From Thermoplasmata archaeon (lineage in GTDB: Archaea; Thermoplasmatota; Thermoplasmata; Lutacidiplasmatales; UBA184), in assembly GCA_022750195.1 (NCBI GenBank), contig JAKIWE010000001.1, forward strand, positions 928,672 to 992,671: DNA of 64,000 bases, given 5' to 3'. Below are positions 33,997 through 42,593 of the stretch, in pieces (within the stretch, counting starts at the first letter, position 1; each line of letters begins with the position of its first letter). Position numbers and translations under genes: made by a program. The notes beneath the pieces are model-generated. The model ran no database searches and was not told the origin of the DNA. It saw nothing but the letters and a program-made list of their open reading frames with translations.

Positions 33997-35157
33997 ATGG
34001 CCGCTCGCCCCCCGGACGGGGAAAGCCTGCTCGTCGCGACGCCGCGGGGGGCCGTCCCGCTCGGCTACGTCCAGGACGGACCGACCGTCTACCTCGTGGC
34101 GCGTGAGCGCTCCGCGCAGTGGCCGATCGAGTTGCTCCGCACGGGGGTCGCCGAGCTACGGCTCGCCGACGGTGCCCATCGGGGGGAGGCGGCTCTCGTG
34201 CGCGACGCGGGAGAGTCGGTTCAGATCCTCGAGCGTTTCCGTCGGAAGTACGGCGACGAGCGGTTCGCCCGATGGTACGACCGCCCGGCCCGGGTGCTGC
34301 GCGTCGACCTCGTCGACCAGGCGTCCGTCGCGCCCGGCCACGAGGCCCAGACGTACTATCGTTGGCTCGAGTCGGAATTCGACGTTGTCGCTGCCGACTA
34401 CGACCACCACATCACCGGCAACCGGATGAACCGCCTGCTCCGGGACCGGTCCCTGGCCCGCCTTCGACCGCTGTTCCGGGACGCCCCGCGGCTTCTAGAG
34501 GTCGGCTGCGGTTCAGGGATGGAGACACTTCCCCTGCTCAGAGAGGGACACTCGGTGACCGCCGTCGACATCTCCGAGCGGATGCTCGACGTCGTTCGGA
34601 CCAAGACCGTGGCTGAAAAGATCGAGTCGCGATTAACCACCCGACAGCTTCGGGCCTCGGAGCTCTCCCGGCTCGTTGACGAGGTGGGGCCGGAGGCGTT
34701 CGACGGCGCCTACTCGACCTACGGCGCCATCAACTGCGAACCGGATCTACGTCCGGTCAGCGCGGCGTTCCACGACCTTCTCAAGCCGAACGCTTCGCTC
34801 GTCCTCGGGATCTACAACCGGTGGTGCCTCTTCGAACTTCTCGGCTACACAATGTCGCTCCAAGGGGCGCGGGCGTTCGGACGCCGGTCGAACCCGGTCC
34901 GCGTCGGGGCCTCGCGATTCTGCGTCGACGTCTACGCGTACTCGGTATCGGACGTCGTACGAGCGTTCCACGACGGGTTCCGGGTTGCTTCCGTCGAGGG
35001 GGTGCCCGTGGCCCTTCCCCCGTCCGACCTGACGGGGTATGCCGAGAAGTTTGCCCGCCATTTCGACCAGCTCGCTTCGTTCGATGCGTGGCTCGGCCGG
35101 CGATGGCCGTGGAGCACCCTCGGGGACCACTTTCTGGTTACGCTGACGAGGCGGTGA
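33997..35157 (+). CDS. Fusion of a flavin-barrel-like domain with a SAM methyltransferase
   Basis: 386 aa. Residues 1 to about 110 (TPRGAVPLGYVQDGPTVYLV, RYDRP-like RWYDRPARVLRVDL) resemble the split-barrel of deazaflavin/FMN-binding nitroreductase-type (DUF385/PNPOx-like) proteins; I am moderately confident of this. From about 125 a class I methyltransferase follows: YRWLESEFDVVAADYDHH, LLEVGCGSGMETLPLL near 168, VTAVDISERMLDVV, and AFDGAYSTYGAINC (post-motif region). The acceptor is not known. The combination is unusual. It overlaps the next methyltransferase by GTGA, so both are made together. Confidence 0.72.
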   Translation: MAARPPDGESLLVATPRGAVPLGYVQDGPTVYLVARERSAQWPIELLRTGVAELRLADGAHRGEAALVRDAGESVQILERFRRKYGDERFARWYDRPARVLRVDLVDQASVAPGHEAQTYYRWLESEFDVVAADYDHHITGNRMNRLLRDRSLARLRPLFRDAPRLLEVGCGSGMETLPLLREGHSVTAVDISERMLDVVRTKTVAEKIESRLTTRQLRASELSRLVDEVGPEAFDGAYSTYGAINCEPDLRPVSAAFHDLLKPNASLVLGIYNRWCLFELLGYTMSLQGARAFGRRSNPVRVGASRFCVDVYAYSVSDVVRAFHDGFRVASVEGVPVALPPSDLTGYAEKFARHFDQLASFDAWLGRRWPWSTLGDHFLVTLTRR

Positions 35158-35975
35158 CCCAGGGCATGGAGTCGCCGGACTCGAAGGAGCGCGGGCCCCC
35201 CGGCATTCCGGCGTCGAGCTTTGCCGGACTGGATTTCTCCTCGCTTTGGAAAGGGCGAGAACGGACGACCCTGGTGGAATCGGAACTGGTTCAGCGCGCG
35301 CTCGGCGAAGGCCCCATCGGACGATTGCTCGAATTAGGAACCGGCAACGGCCGGCTCTCCTCGCAGCTCCAGGCTCGAGCCAACGAGTACGTGGGCGCGG
35401 ACAGGACTCCGGAGTTCCTGCGGGAGCTCCGAGGAGACTCGGATTCGTCGCGCCCCCCCCGCTTGGCCGCGGCCGACGGCTACCGACTTCCGTTCCGGGA
35501 GGCGGCGTTCGATGCGGTGGTGATGGTCCGCGTCTACAATTTCTTGGAACGACCGACGGCGCTGCTGCAAGAAATTCGACGCGTCCTCGGCCCGGACGGG
35601 CTGCTCGTGTTCTCCTGCGACCCTCGCCCTTCGATCGCCACGCTCGTCGCCGACGTGAAGTGGGCGCTCGCCGATCGTCGCGGCGAGCCGTTCCGATTTG
35701 CGACGTTCGCACGGCAGAGAAGCGTCCGGATCCACCCCAGCTCGTTCCCGACCTTCGCACCGAACTATCCCGCGCTGGCCGAGGACATCGCCGCGGCCGG
35801 ATTCCGGGTGGACCGGGTGTGGAGTAGTGGGTTGGAGGATTATCTCCCGTTTCGATCGATGCCGGCCCGGTTCTCCCTGACCCTCGCCACGGCGCTTCGC
35901 CCGATCCCCTTTCTCCCGACCCTGTTCGTTCGGGTCCGCCCTGGCAGAGTCGACGGTAGGCCCCGCCAGGGCTAG
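35154..35975 (+). CDS. Class I SAM-dependent methyltransferase
   Basis: 273 aa (or 269 from an ATG at 35166). Core motifs: IGRLLELGTGNGRLSSQLQA (SAM loop near residue 57), YVGADRTPEFLREL, LAAADGYRLPFREAAFDAVVMVRVYNFLERPTALLQEIRRVL, and LVFSCDPRP. This is the UbiE/COQ5-like methyltransferase type 11 pattern. The GTG at 35154 overlaps the stop of the upstream fused methyltransferase (GTGA), so the two form an operon and may act on the same product, for instance a polysaccharide or lipid. Confidence 0.82.
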   Translation: MTQGMESPDSKERGPPGIPASSFAGLDFSSLWKGRERTTLVESELVQRALGEGPIGRLLELGTGNGRLSSQLQARANEYVGADRTPEFLRELRGDSDSSRPPRLAAADGYRLPFREAAFDAVVMVRVYNFLERPTALLQEIRRVLGPDGLLVFSCDPRPSIATLVADVKWALADRRGEPFRFATFARQRSVRIHPSSFPTFAPNYPALAEDIAAAGFRVDRVWSSGLEDYLPFRSMPARFSLTLATALRPIPFLPTLFVRVRPGRVDGRPRQG

Positions 35976-36087
35976 ATGGGCGGGGCGGGCAGAACCTCGC
36001 CCCACCGACCCACCCTGGCCTGTTGCGTTGGAGGTCCCTTATTCCCAAGCGGGCATCTCGGGTCGGTCGGCGGGGTAGCTGACTCCC

Positions 36088-36996
36088 CTAGTGGGTCTCG
36101 GGCAAGATTGGGACCGCGCCAGGGAGGCGCCGTGCGCGCAGCACGCCGATGCGGCCGGCCGTGAATTCGTGCGTAGTTCGGAATCCGCTGTGTCGTAGCA
36201 GCGGTTCCAGCTCTTGAACTCCGTCATGGAACTGGACGATCAATGCCCCGACGCGATCGAGAAGATCTCGAGATAGCGCGCCAATCACTGCGTATTCGCA
36301 CCCGACGCAGCTCAATTTGAGCAGGTCAATTCGAACCAATCCAAACTTCTGCAGGACGTCGGCGAGGCTGAGGATCGGGACCGTGGCGACCCTGTCGTAA
36401 CCGATCCGTTCGGACACGAGGGGAGGGGGATCTACGGCGCTGGCGTTCGGGTGGGTCGACGATGTGTGAAGCTCGCGATCGCCCGAGTAGGCTCCCAGCC
36501 CGGCTTCGACGACCGTGACCCGGTCCCCCACTCCCGATGCCGCCACGCTCGCCCGGGCTAAGGTGAACGAGGAGCGGTCGGGCTCAAGGGCGATCACGCG
36601 GGACGCCCCGTTCACGGCGAAATAGACCGCCGAATCTCCGTTCGCGGCGCCGACGTCGACGACGGTCATCCCCTGGAAGTCGCTGCCTAGCCATCGTCCA
36701 AGAAAAATCTGGTTCGCGTGATCGATGTCGGCGGACTCCGGGAATCGACACACCAATTTCGCGCCTGTCGGACTTTCAAGAAGGAACGTCCGTCCTTCCA
36801 CCGCCGAAACTCGCCAACCCCCATCGAGAAGCTCGGCCAACGCCAGTTTGTTGAACGCACGGGCGTTCGGTCCTAACCGCAGGTTCGCGCCGGACCGCAG
36901 GACCAAGGTGTGGGGACCGCGGCCCAACAGCCGAAGCGCGGCGACGGCCGCCCAATTCCGGAAGGCGCGTTGGGTCAGACGCAGCTCGCGCAACAT
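36088..36996 (-). CDS. FkbM-family methyltransferase
   Basis: 302 aa. The FkbM pattern is present: MTVVDVGAANGDSAVYFAVNGASRVIALEPDRSS near 110-145 (SAM loop and acidic end of strand 2), AGLGAYSGDRELHTS, ILSLADVLQKFGLVRIDLLK then LSCVGCEYAVIGAL near 225. In most homologues that last motif reads D.LKIDVEGxE; here the aspartate and glutamate-glycine are CVGC, though the E remains. The family O-methylates sugars and natural products. The N-terminal ~60 residues are basic. It faces away from the preceding methyltransferase operon. Confidence 0.8.
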   Translation of the reverse strand: MLRELRLTQRAFRNWAAVAALRLLGRGPHTLVLRSGANLRLGPNARAFNKLALAELLDGGWRVSAVEGRTFLLESPTGAKLVCRFPESADIDHANQIFLGRWLGSDFQGMTVVDVGAANGDSAVYFAVNGASRVIALEPDRSSFTLARASVAASGVGDRVTVVEAGLGAYSGDRELHTSSTHPNASAVDPPPLVSERIGYDRVATVPILSLADVLQKFGLVRIDLLKLSCVGCEYAVIGALSRDLLDRVGALIVQFHDGVQELEPLLRHSGFRTTHEFTAGRIGVLRARRLPGAVPILPETH

Positions 36997-37222
36997 TTCG
37001 TACCGCCCCGCTCGACGTCCGGCCCCGTCCGTGGCGCAGGAGGCCGTCCTCGCTTCAGCGTACCCGTGCCCGCCTACTTCCCCGCATCAGCTCGTTGTGG
37101 ACGACGGGTCCTCCGGGTACCGTCGGTGGCTAGAGGGGGAGAATCCGGGACGTTTGATCCTCGCCCCAGGGGCGTAGCCGCTGGGCGCCCTTACTTATGG
37201 GGTCCGACCGTCGGCTCGTCCG
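36997..37222. other. Intergenic between FkbM gene and crotonase gene
   Basis: It contains a box A for the plus-strand gene (TTACTTATGG, 37191-37200), 23-32 nt from the ATG. I see no RNA gene or convincing ORF in the remainder. Confidence 0.35.
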
Positions 37223-38023
37223 ATGTCGTCAGCCGCCCCTGTTCGGACCGACCATCGTGGACCGGTCGCCACCATCACGATCTCTCGCCCCTCGCGACTG
37301 AATTCTCTCGATGTTCCATCGTTCCGGGCCGTCCACGCCGAGATCCAACGCGTCGCCTTGGATCCCAAGGTGCGCGCGGTGATACTGACGGGAGAAGGTA
37401 CAGCCTTTTGCGCCGGCGGCGACGTGGCCGTCATGGACGAATATCGGGCCCGAGGGGAATTGCCCCGGCTCTTCCACGAGCTCACAGGGGTCCAGGAGGA
37501 CTCCGTTCGAGATATCATGACCATGGCGAAGCCGGTGGTGGCGGCCCTCCCGGGCGTGGCAGCGGGCGGTGGACTGGCCCTCGCTTTGGCGGCAGACTGG
37601 AGGATCGCCGCTTCCTCCGCGACGCTCGTCCCGGCGTTTCCCGCGCTCGGCGCCGTGCCCGACGGTGGGCTCACCTACCTGCTGCCGCATTTCCTCGGGC
37701 TTGGACTGGCTCAAGAGCTGTTGTTCACGAACTCGCGGATTCCCGCGGAACGCGGTCGCGAGCTCGGTCTCCTGCACGAAGTCGTCCCGGCGGACCAGCT
37801 CGTGGCCAGGGCCCAAGCCCGCGCAGAGGAACTCGCACGCGGACCGACCTTCGCCTACGGATGGATCAAGCGCCTGCTCGTTTCGGCGTTCTCCCAGTCC
37901 CTCGAGGCCCAGCTGGCCCTCGAGCGTCGTGGTGCCGTAGAAGCCGCCCGCGGCTCCGAGCTCCCCGAGGGGATTCAGGCGTTCCGGGCCAAGCGCGCCG
38001 CTGTCTTCCCGCCCCCGCCCTAG
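37223..38023 (+). CDS. Enoyl-CoA hydratase/isomerase family protein
   Basis: 266 aa crotonase. Oxyanion-hole motif TGEGTAFCAGGDVAVM near residue 65, second strand LPGVAAGGGLALALAADWRIAA near 115, and FPALGAVPDGGLTYLLP near 150. The last motif has Asp (PDGG) where classical hydratases have a catalytic Glu, as in enoyl-CoA isomerases or PaaG-type enzymes, so isomerisation is at least as likely as hydration. It has its own promoter at near-leaderless distance. Its stop overlaps the convergent GNAT gene by 4 nt. Confidence 0.85.
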   Translation: MSSAAPVRTDHRGPVATITISRPSRLNSLDVPSFRAVHAEIQRVALDPKVRAVILTGEGTAFCAGGDVAVMDEYRARGELPRLFHELTGVQEDSVRDIMTMAKPVVAALPGVAAGGGLALALAADWRIAASSATLVPAFPALGAVPDGGLTYLLPHFLGLGLAQELLFTNSRIPAERGRELGLLHEVVPADQLVARAQARAEELARGPTFAYGWIKRLLVSAFSQSLEAQLALERRGAVEAARGSELPEGIQAFRAKRAAVFPPPP

Positions 38024-38685
38024 ACCGCCGACCCACCGGTGCCGGGCGTCCACGGACGCGCGAGAAACGAGTCCAACCGATCCCGTACCGAGGGCCACTC
38101 GCCCCGTAGGATGCTGTAGACCACCGAGCTTCGGACGCGGCCGTTCCAGACTACGCGGTGGTCGCGGAGGACGCCTTCGCGGACGGCGCCGAGCCGTTCG
38201 ATCGCTCGTTGAGAGCGTAGGTTCAGCACATCCGTGCGGAGCTGGACGCGGTTAACCTTCTCTACGTCAAAGGCGTGCTCGAGCATCAGCCGTTTCGATT
38301 CGGTGTTGATCGGCGATCGCCAGAAGCGCGGGTCGTACCAAGTTCCACCGATTTCGACGGCGCGGTCCGATCGCTCGATCTCCAGGAACCGCGTCATGCC
38401 GATCGCTCGCCCCGAGGAACGGTCGAGCACGGTGAACGGCAAGTCCGTCCCTTTCGACTGCCGTTCGAGGAGCCACTCAATTGCGGAACGCATCGCGGAA
38501 AGGTCTGTGGCCGGCTTCACGACCATGAACTCCCAGACGGAGGGTTCCGCGCCCGCCTTCGCAAGGGACAAGGCGTGGTCAGGGCTCAGGGGGACCAGTT
38601 CGACGTACCGACCCACCAAGGTGACGGGAGGGCGGAAGCGCGGCTCCGAGCGGGGCTGAACTCGAACGGATTCCGCGTCCGGCAC
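38020..38685 (-). CDS. GNAT acetyltransferase (RimJ/RimL-like)
   Basis: 221 aa. N-terminal PPVTLVGRYVELVPLSPDHALSL, central AIGMTRFLEIERSDRAVEIGGTWYDPRFWRSPINTESKRLMLEHAF, and KVNRVQLRTDVLNLRSQRAIERLGAVREGVLR follow the RimJ/RimL-type N-acetyltransferase pattern, acetyl-CoA binding being in the WYDPRFWRSPINTE region. Likely acetylates N-terminal amines or small amines. It shares a promoter region with the nuo operon, on the opposite strand. Confidence 0.85.
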   Translation of the reverse strand: MPDAESVRVQPRSEPRFRPPVTLVGRYVELVPLSPDHALSLAKAGAEPSVWEFMVVKPATDLSAMRSAIEWLLERQSKGTDLPFTVLDRSSGRAIGMTRFLEIERSDRAVEIGGTWYDPRFWRSPINTESKRLMLEHAFDVEKVNRVQLRTDVLNLRSQRAIERLGAVREGVLRDHRVVWNGRVRSSVVYSILRGEWPSVRDRLDSFLARPWTPGTGGSAV

Positions 38686-38734
38686 TGCCCCGTCCCCCCT
38701 GACTCCGTGCCGAGGAGTGGCACTCGGCCTCAGG

Positions 38735-38746
38735 GGTTAAATAAAC
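38735..38746. promoter_or_regulatory. Promoter of the nuo operon (shared TATA region)
   Basis: GGTTAAATAAAC is a strong box A about 45-56 nt upstream of the nuoA ATG, which is itself preceded by GGAGG (38780-38784). The complement GTTTATTTAACC could drive the GNAT gene. Confidence 0.55.
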
Positions 38747-38790
38747 TCTCGGGGTCGCAATTCTCGGCGGTGGCGAGCCGGAGGTAGGTG

Positions 38791-39171
38791 ATGGCGGAGG
38801 CGGGGGTTGTAACGTTCCTGGTCTTCGCGGGCATCGCGGCCCTCTTCGGCGTTGGCTCGATCGTCGCGAACCGAATGCTGGGGGCCAAGCGGCGTCGATC
38901 CTACCTCGGGGCGACCACCTACGAATGCGGCGAGGAGGCCGAGGGGGAGGCGCAGATCGACTTCCCGACGCAACACTACGTCTTCGCGATCGTGTTCGTC
39001 GCCGTCGACGTGATCGGGTTCATCCTGGCTCTGTGGGGTCTCTCGTTCCGACCCTCGTTGGTGGGCAACAACTTCACGTGGACGCCGACCCTCATCGCCT
39101 TCGGGTTCACGGCCCTCGCGCTGGCCGGTATCTACTACGCGCTCCACGGCGAGCGCCGGTGGGTCGTATGA
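38791..39171 (+). CDS. nuoA: NADH-quinone oxidoreductase-like subunit A
   Basis: 126-aa, three-helix membrane subunit of the proton-pumping complex I family. [41 protein letters not shown] contains the conserved ECG...Q..F loop and the Asp/Glu-rich helix 2. The ATG at 38791 lies just behind a Shine-Dalgarno; a GTG at 38788 would add one residue. First gene of the 11-gene operon; its stop overlaps nuoB by ATGA. Confidence 0.92.
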   Translation: MAEAGVVTFLVFAGIAALFGVGSIVANRMLGAKRRRSYLGATTYECGEEAEGEAQIDFPTQHYVFAIVFVAVDVIGFILALWGLSFRPSLVGNNFTWTPTLIAFGFTALALAGIYYALHGERRWVV

Positions 39172-39791
39172 GCTCCCCCGCGCCCGCGGTCAGCCCCGCG
39201 AGCGCGACCAAGCCGGGAGCGGCGTCCACCGTGGAGGCTGAAATTCCCCTGGTCAACGGCCCCGCGGTGCCGTTCGTCGAGATCGAGACCCTTCGCGCGA
39301 GGGAGTTCATCCCCCAGGCAAAGGAGGCGCTGAGCTCGATGCTCCGCGAGCAGATGGAGGGGAAACTCCTGCGGCCGGTCTTCAACTGGGCGGGCCGCAA
39401 CTCGTTGTTCCCGCTGCACTGGGGTCTCGCGTGCTGCGCGATCGAGTTCGCCGCCGCCTTCGGCGCGCGATGGGACGCCGAGCGGTTCGGCGTCGTGCCG
39501 CGCTCCTCACCGCGCCAGTGCGACCTGCTCATCGTCAACGGGACGGTCACCTGGAAGGTCGCCCACAAGCTGATCACGCTCTACGAGCAGATGCCGGAGC
39601 CCAAGTGGGTCATCGCCATGGGCAACTGCGCGACCGGCGGAGGCCCGTTCCGGACCGCCTACTCGGTCGTCCCCGGCGTGGACAAACTCGTGCCGGTCGA
39701 CGTCTACATTGCCGGCTGCCCCCCCCGACCGGAAGCCCTGCTCGACGGGATCCTTCAACTGGAGGAGCTGATTCGCCGGCGGGGGGAGTAG
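39168..39791 (+). CDS. nuoB: NADH-quinone oxidoreductase-like subunit B
   Basis: 207 aa. Holds cluster N2 next to the quinone site. The four cysteines are in place: C89 and C90 ([11 protein letters not shown]), C154 ([10 protein letters not shown]) and C184 ([14 protein letters not shown]). The unusual N-terminal ~65 residues are low-complexity with a charged helix ([21 protein letters not shown]) that precedes the conserved core. It overlaps nuoA by ATGA. Confidence 0.94.
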   Translation: MSSPAPAVSPASATKPGAASTVEAEIPLVNGPAVPFVEIETLRAREFIPQAKEALSSMLREQMEGKLLRPVFNWAGRNSLFPLHWGLACCAIEFAAAFGARWDAERFGVVPRSSPRQCDLLIVNGTVTWKVAHKLITLYEQMPEPKWVIAMGNCATGGGPFRTAYSVVPGVDKLVPVDVYIAGCPPRPEALLDGILQLEELIRRRGE

Positions 39792-39834
39792 GCCTACCCC
39801 CCCCGCCGCGCGACGCTGCCCTGGAACGAGACGG

Positions 39835-40311
39835 ATGCCGAACGACGACCTCGCCTCCCGGATCGCCCCGCGCGCGGGGACCCACGTGCTTGGGGTGGAG
39901 GCGTTCGAGGGGCTGGCGGCCCGAATCCGTTTCCGGCCGGAGGGAGCTCTCGACGTCTTCAAGGCCGTGCGCGAGGAGCTCGGCTACGACCACCTCGCGA
40001 TGGTCGGCGCGATCGACTGGGTCGATCACCGCGAGGTGTTCTACATCCTCTGGTCGGACACCACGAAGCAGTATCTAGGGCTCACCGCGGACCTCACCGG
40101 GGAGCACCCCCACATCGAATCGGCCACGCCGGTCTGGCCGAGCGCGAACTGGCACGAGCGCGAGGCGTGGGAGCTCGTGGGCGTGCACTTCGACAACCAC
40201 CCGGACCTCCGGCACCTGCTGATGCCGGACGGCTACGCGTTCCACCCGCTGCTCCGGTCGTTCAAGCTCCACGAGCCCGAGGAGCTGGAGGTGAAGTTGC
40301 GCAGTGTCTGA
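39835..40311 (+). CDS. nuoC: NADH-quinone oxidoreductase-like subunit C
   Basis: 158-aa, 30-kDa-type subunit of the peripheral arm. LGYDHLAMVGAIDWVDHREVFYIL, WPSANWHEREAWELVGVHFDNHPDLRHLLMPD (the family's RE.yDlfGi.F..hpdL.rIl) and HPLLRSF near the C-terminus are diagnostic. It is not fused to NuoD. Its stop overlaps the nuoD GTG by 8 nt. Confidence 0.92.
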   Translation: MPNDDLASRIAPRAGTHVLGVEAFEGLAARIRFRPEGALDVFKAVREELGYDHLAMVGAIDWVDHREVFYILWSDTTKQYLGLTADLTGEHPHIESATPVWPSANWHEREAWELVGVHFDNHPDLRHLLMPDGYAFHPLLRSFKLHEPEELEVKLRSV

Positions 40312-41449
40312 GATGTGGGTGAACATGGGGCCTCAGCACCCCATGACGCACGGACTGTGGAACCTGCGCGTCAAGATCGACGGGGAGATCATCGTCGACG
40401 TCGACCCGGAGATGGGCTACCTCCACCGCGGGATCGAGAAGATCAGCGAGGACCGGCATTACAACGAGATCATCACGCTCATGGACCGGTGCTGCTACGT
40501 CGCCGGCATCGCCTGGGAACACGTCTACATCTCCGGCGCCGAGCACGCGCTCCACATCTCTCCCCCCGAGAGGGCGGAGTGGCTTCGCGTGATGTGCGAC
40601 GAGCTCCAGCGGCTGGCGTCCCACATCATGTGGTACGCTGCGTTCGTCCAGGACCTGGGCCTGATGAGCCCGTTCCTCTACGGCATGCGGGACCGGGACC
40701 TGATCCTCGACCTGTTCCAAAGCTTCACCGGCGGTCGGCTGACCTACGAGTACAACCGGGTCGGCGGTGTGCGGAACGACCTGCCGTCCGGCTTCACCGA
40801 CCGCTGCCGCAAGGTGATGGACTGGTTGATGGACCGGTTCGTCGAGTACGACCGGCTCTGCTTGGGCAGCGACATCTTCCGCCGCCGGTGCGACGGCCTC
40901 GGGGTGCTCAAGGCGAAGGAGTGCGTCGACCTCGGTGTCACCGGACCGATGCTTCGGTCGGCCGGGGTCGCCCGCGACCTCCGCAAGGACCGGCCGTACG
41001 CCGCGTACGATCGGGTCGAGTTCGACGTCGCCACGGCGAACGCCGCCGACGTGACGGCACGCTATCTCGTGCGGATGGAAGAGATGCGTCAGTCGGTGAG
41101 GATCGTTCGGCAGACGCTCGACTGGCTCGACAAACACCCCGGCCCGGTGCTCGCCGACCACCTTCCCCGATGGCTCGGTGCGCCGTACGCCCCCGTCGGC
41201 AAGGAGGACTACCTTCTCCGGCGCAACTATCCGAAGGGGACCGGGTTCGCGTCGGTCGAGGAGCCCCACGGCGAGGCTCAGGCCTACGTCGTCAACACGG
41301 GCGGCGAGCACCCGTACCGGGTCAAGCTCCGTTCACCGGTCTTCGTCAACCTCTCCGCGGCGAGGCACTACATGATCGGCTACCGCGTAGCCGATATCCC
41401 GCCGATCATGGGCAGCGTCGACATTTGCGTCGGGGAGGTCGACCGGTAG
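40304..41449 (+). CDS. nuoD: NADH-quinone oxidoreductase-like subunit D
   Basis: 381-aa 49-kDa subunit that shapes the quinone cavity with NuoB. NMGPQHPMTHGLWNLRVKIDGE, PEMGYLHRGIEKISEDRHYNEIITLMDRCCYVAG, ELQRLASHIMWYAAFVQDLG, and DICVGEVDR at the C-terminus (the hydrogenase-derived DPC-like end without nickel cysteines). The conserved HxxxH of the quinone site (PQHPMTH) is intact. The GTG at 40304 overlaps nuoC. Confidence 0.94.
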   Translation: MSEMWVNMGPQHPMTHGLWNLRVKIDGEIIVDVDPEMGYLHRGIEKISEDRHYNEIITLMDRCCYVAGIAWEHVYISGAEHALHISPPERAEWLRVMCDELQRLASHIMWYAAFVQDLGLMSPFLYGMRDRDLILDLFQSFTGGRLTYEYNRVGGVRNDLPSGFTDRCRKVMDWLMDRFVEYDRLCLGSDIFRRRCDGLGVLKAKECVDLGVTGPMLRSAGVARDLRKDRPYAAYDRVEFDVATANAADVTARYLVRMEEMRQSVRIVRQTLDWLDKHPGPVLADHLPRWLGAPYAPVGKEDYLLRRNYPKGTGFASVEEPHGEAQAYVVNTGGEHPYRVKLRSPVFVNLSAARHYMIGYRVADIPPIMGSVDICVGEVDR

Positions 41450-41452
41450 GCC

Positions 41453-42583
41453 ATGAGCTCGCTCACGCTCTTCGACGTCGCGAACATCCTCTCGACGGTC
41501 CTGCTGACCGGGATCGGCTCGATCCTGCCGCAGCCGCTGCACGGCTGGCTCATCAATCCCAACCTGATCTTCGGACTCGCGGCGCTGCTCTTCGGCGCGA
41601 TCCTGCTCGGCGCGAGCATGATCAACACGATCATGCTGATCTGGTTCGAGCGGAAGATGCTCGGGCGGTTCATGGACCGCCGCGGCGCGATGCACGTCGG
41701 GTACGCCGGTCTTCTGCAGAACTTCGCCGACGGTCTCAAGCTGTTCCGCAAGCACACCCTGCGCCCCCGCGAGGCCGACTCGCTCGGATTCTACGCCGGC
41801 CCGACCGCCTACATGGTCACGTCGGTGCTGATCTTTGGGATCCTGCCCATCTCGACCGGCTGGTCGAGCGGCATCCTCCCCCTCAGCCTGCTTCTCGCCC
41901 TCGCGATCTTCTCCTTCGCGCCGCTGTTCATCTTCGTCAGCGCCTGGTCGAGCAACAACAAGTACTCCCTGCTCGGCGGAATGCGCTCGGCCGCCCAGAT
42001 GATCGCCTACGAGGTCCCGATCCTCCTCGCCGTCGTCGCGGTCGTCCTGGTCTCCGGCAGCTTCGACCTCACGACGATCGTCAACCTGCAGCAGAACTAC
42101 TGGTTCTGGGGACCGCTGTTCCTCGCGCTCCTCGTCTTTGTGGTCGGCATGCTCGCCGAGATGGAGCGGATCCCGTTCGACCTCCCCGAGGCCGAGGCGG
42201 AGCTCGTCGAGGGGTGGAACACCGAGTACGGCGGGATGCTGTTCGCCTTCTTCATGCTCGCCGACTACGTCCGCGCCCTGGTCGGCAGCATCCTCGTCGT
42301 GCTGCTGTTCCTCGGGGGCTGGACGCTCCCGAGCTACGTGCCGAGCGTGCTCACGAGCTTCCCGCTCGCCGGCATCTTCTGGTTCATGCTGAAGACCTAC
42401 CTGGTCTTCGGCCTCTTCGTGTGGGTGCGGGCCTCGCTGCCGCGCGTGCGCACCGACCAGCTGCTTCGGGTGGGCTGGATGCGGATGATCCCCCTCTCCC
42501 TGCTCTCCGTGGTGCTGGCGGCCGTGCTGGTCGTCGTTCGGTGCCTTCCCGTGTTCGGCTGCGTGCCCGGTCTCGGAGGGTAG
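41453..42583 (+). CDS. nuoH: NADH-quinone oxidoreductase-like subunit H
   Basis: 376-aa membrane subunit linking the quinone chamber and the pumps. About eight helices; IWFERKMLGRFMDRRGAMHVGYAGLLQNFADGLKLF is the family's ERK...R.GP.hvG..GllQ.iADglKL signature, and LAEMERIPFDLPEAEAELVEGWNTEYGGM is the conserved E-rich quinone-access loop. A C-terminal FVWVRASLPRVRTDQLL matches. It begins 3 nt after nuoD. Confidence 0.94.
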   Translation: MSSLTLFDVANILSTVLLTGIGSILPQPLHGWLINPNLIFGLAALLFGAILLGASMINTIMLIWFERKMLGRFMDRRGAMHVGYAGLLQNFADGLKLFRKHTLRPREADSLGFYAGPTAYMVTSVLIFGILPISTGWSSGILPLSLLLALAIFSFAPLFIFVSAWSSNNKYSLLGGMRSAAQMIAYEVPILLAVVAVVLVSGSFDLTTIVNLQQNYWFWGPLFLALLVFVVGMLAEMERIPFDLPEAEAELVEGWNTEYGGMLFAFFMLADYVRALVGSILVVLLFLGGWTLPSYVPSVLTSFPLAGIFWFMLKTYLVFGLFVWVRASLPRVRTDQLLRVGWMRMIPLSLLSVVLAAVLVVVRCLPVFGCVPGLGG

Positions 42584-42593
42584 GGAGAGGTAG

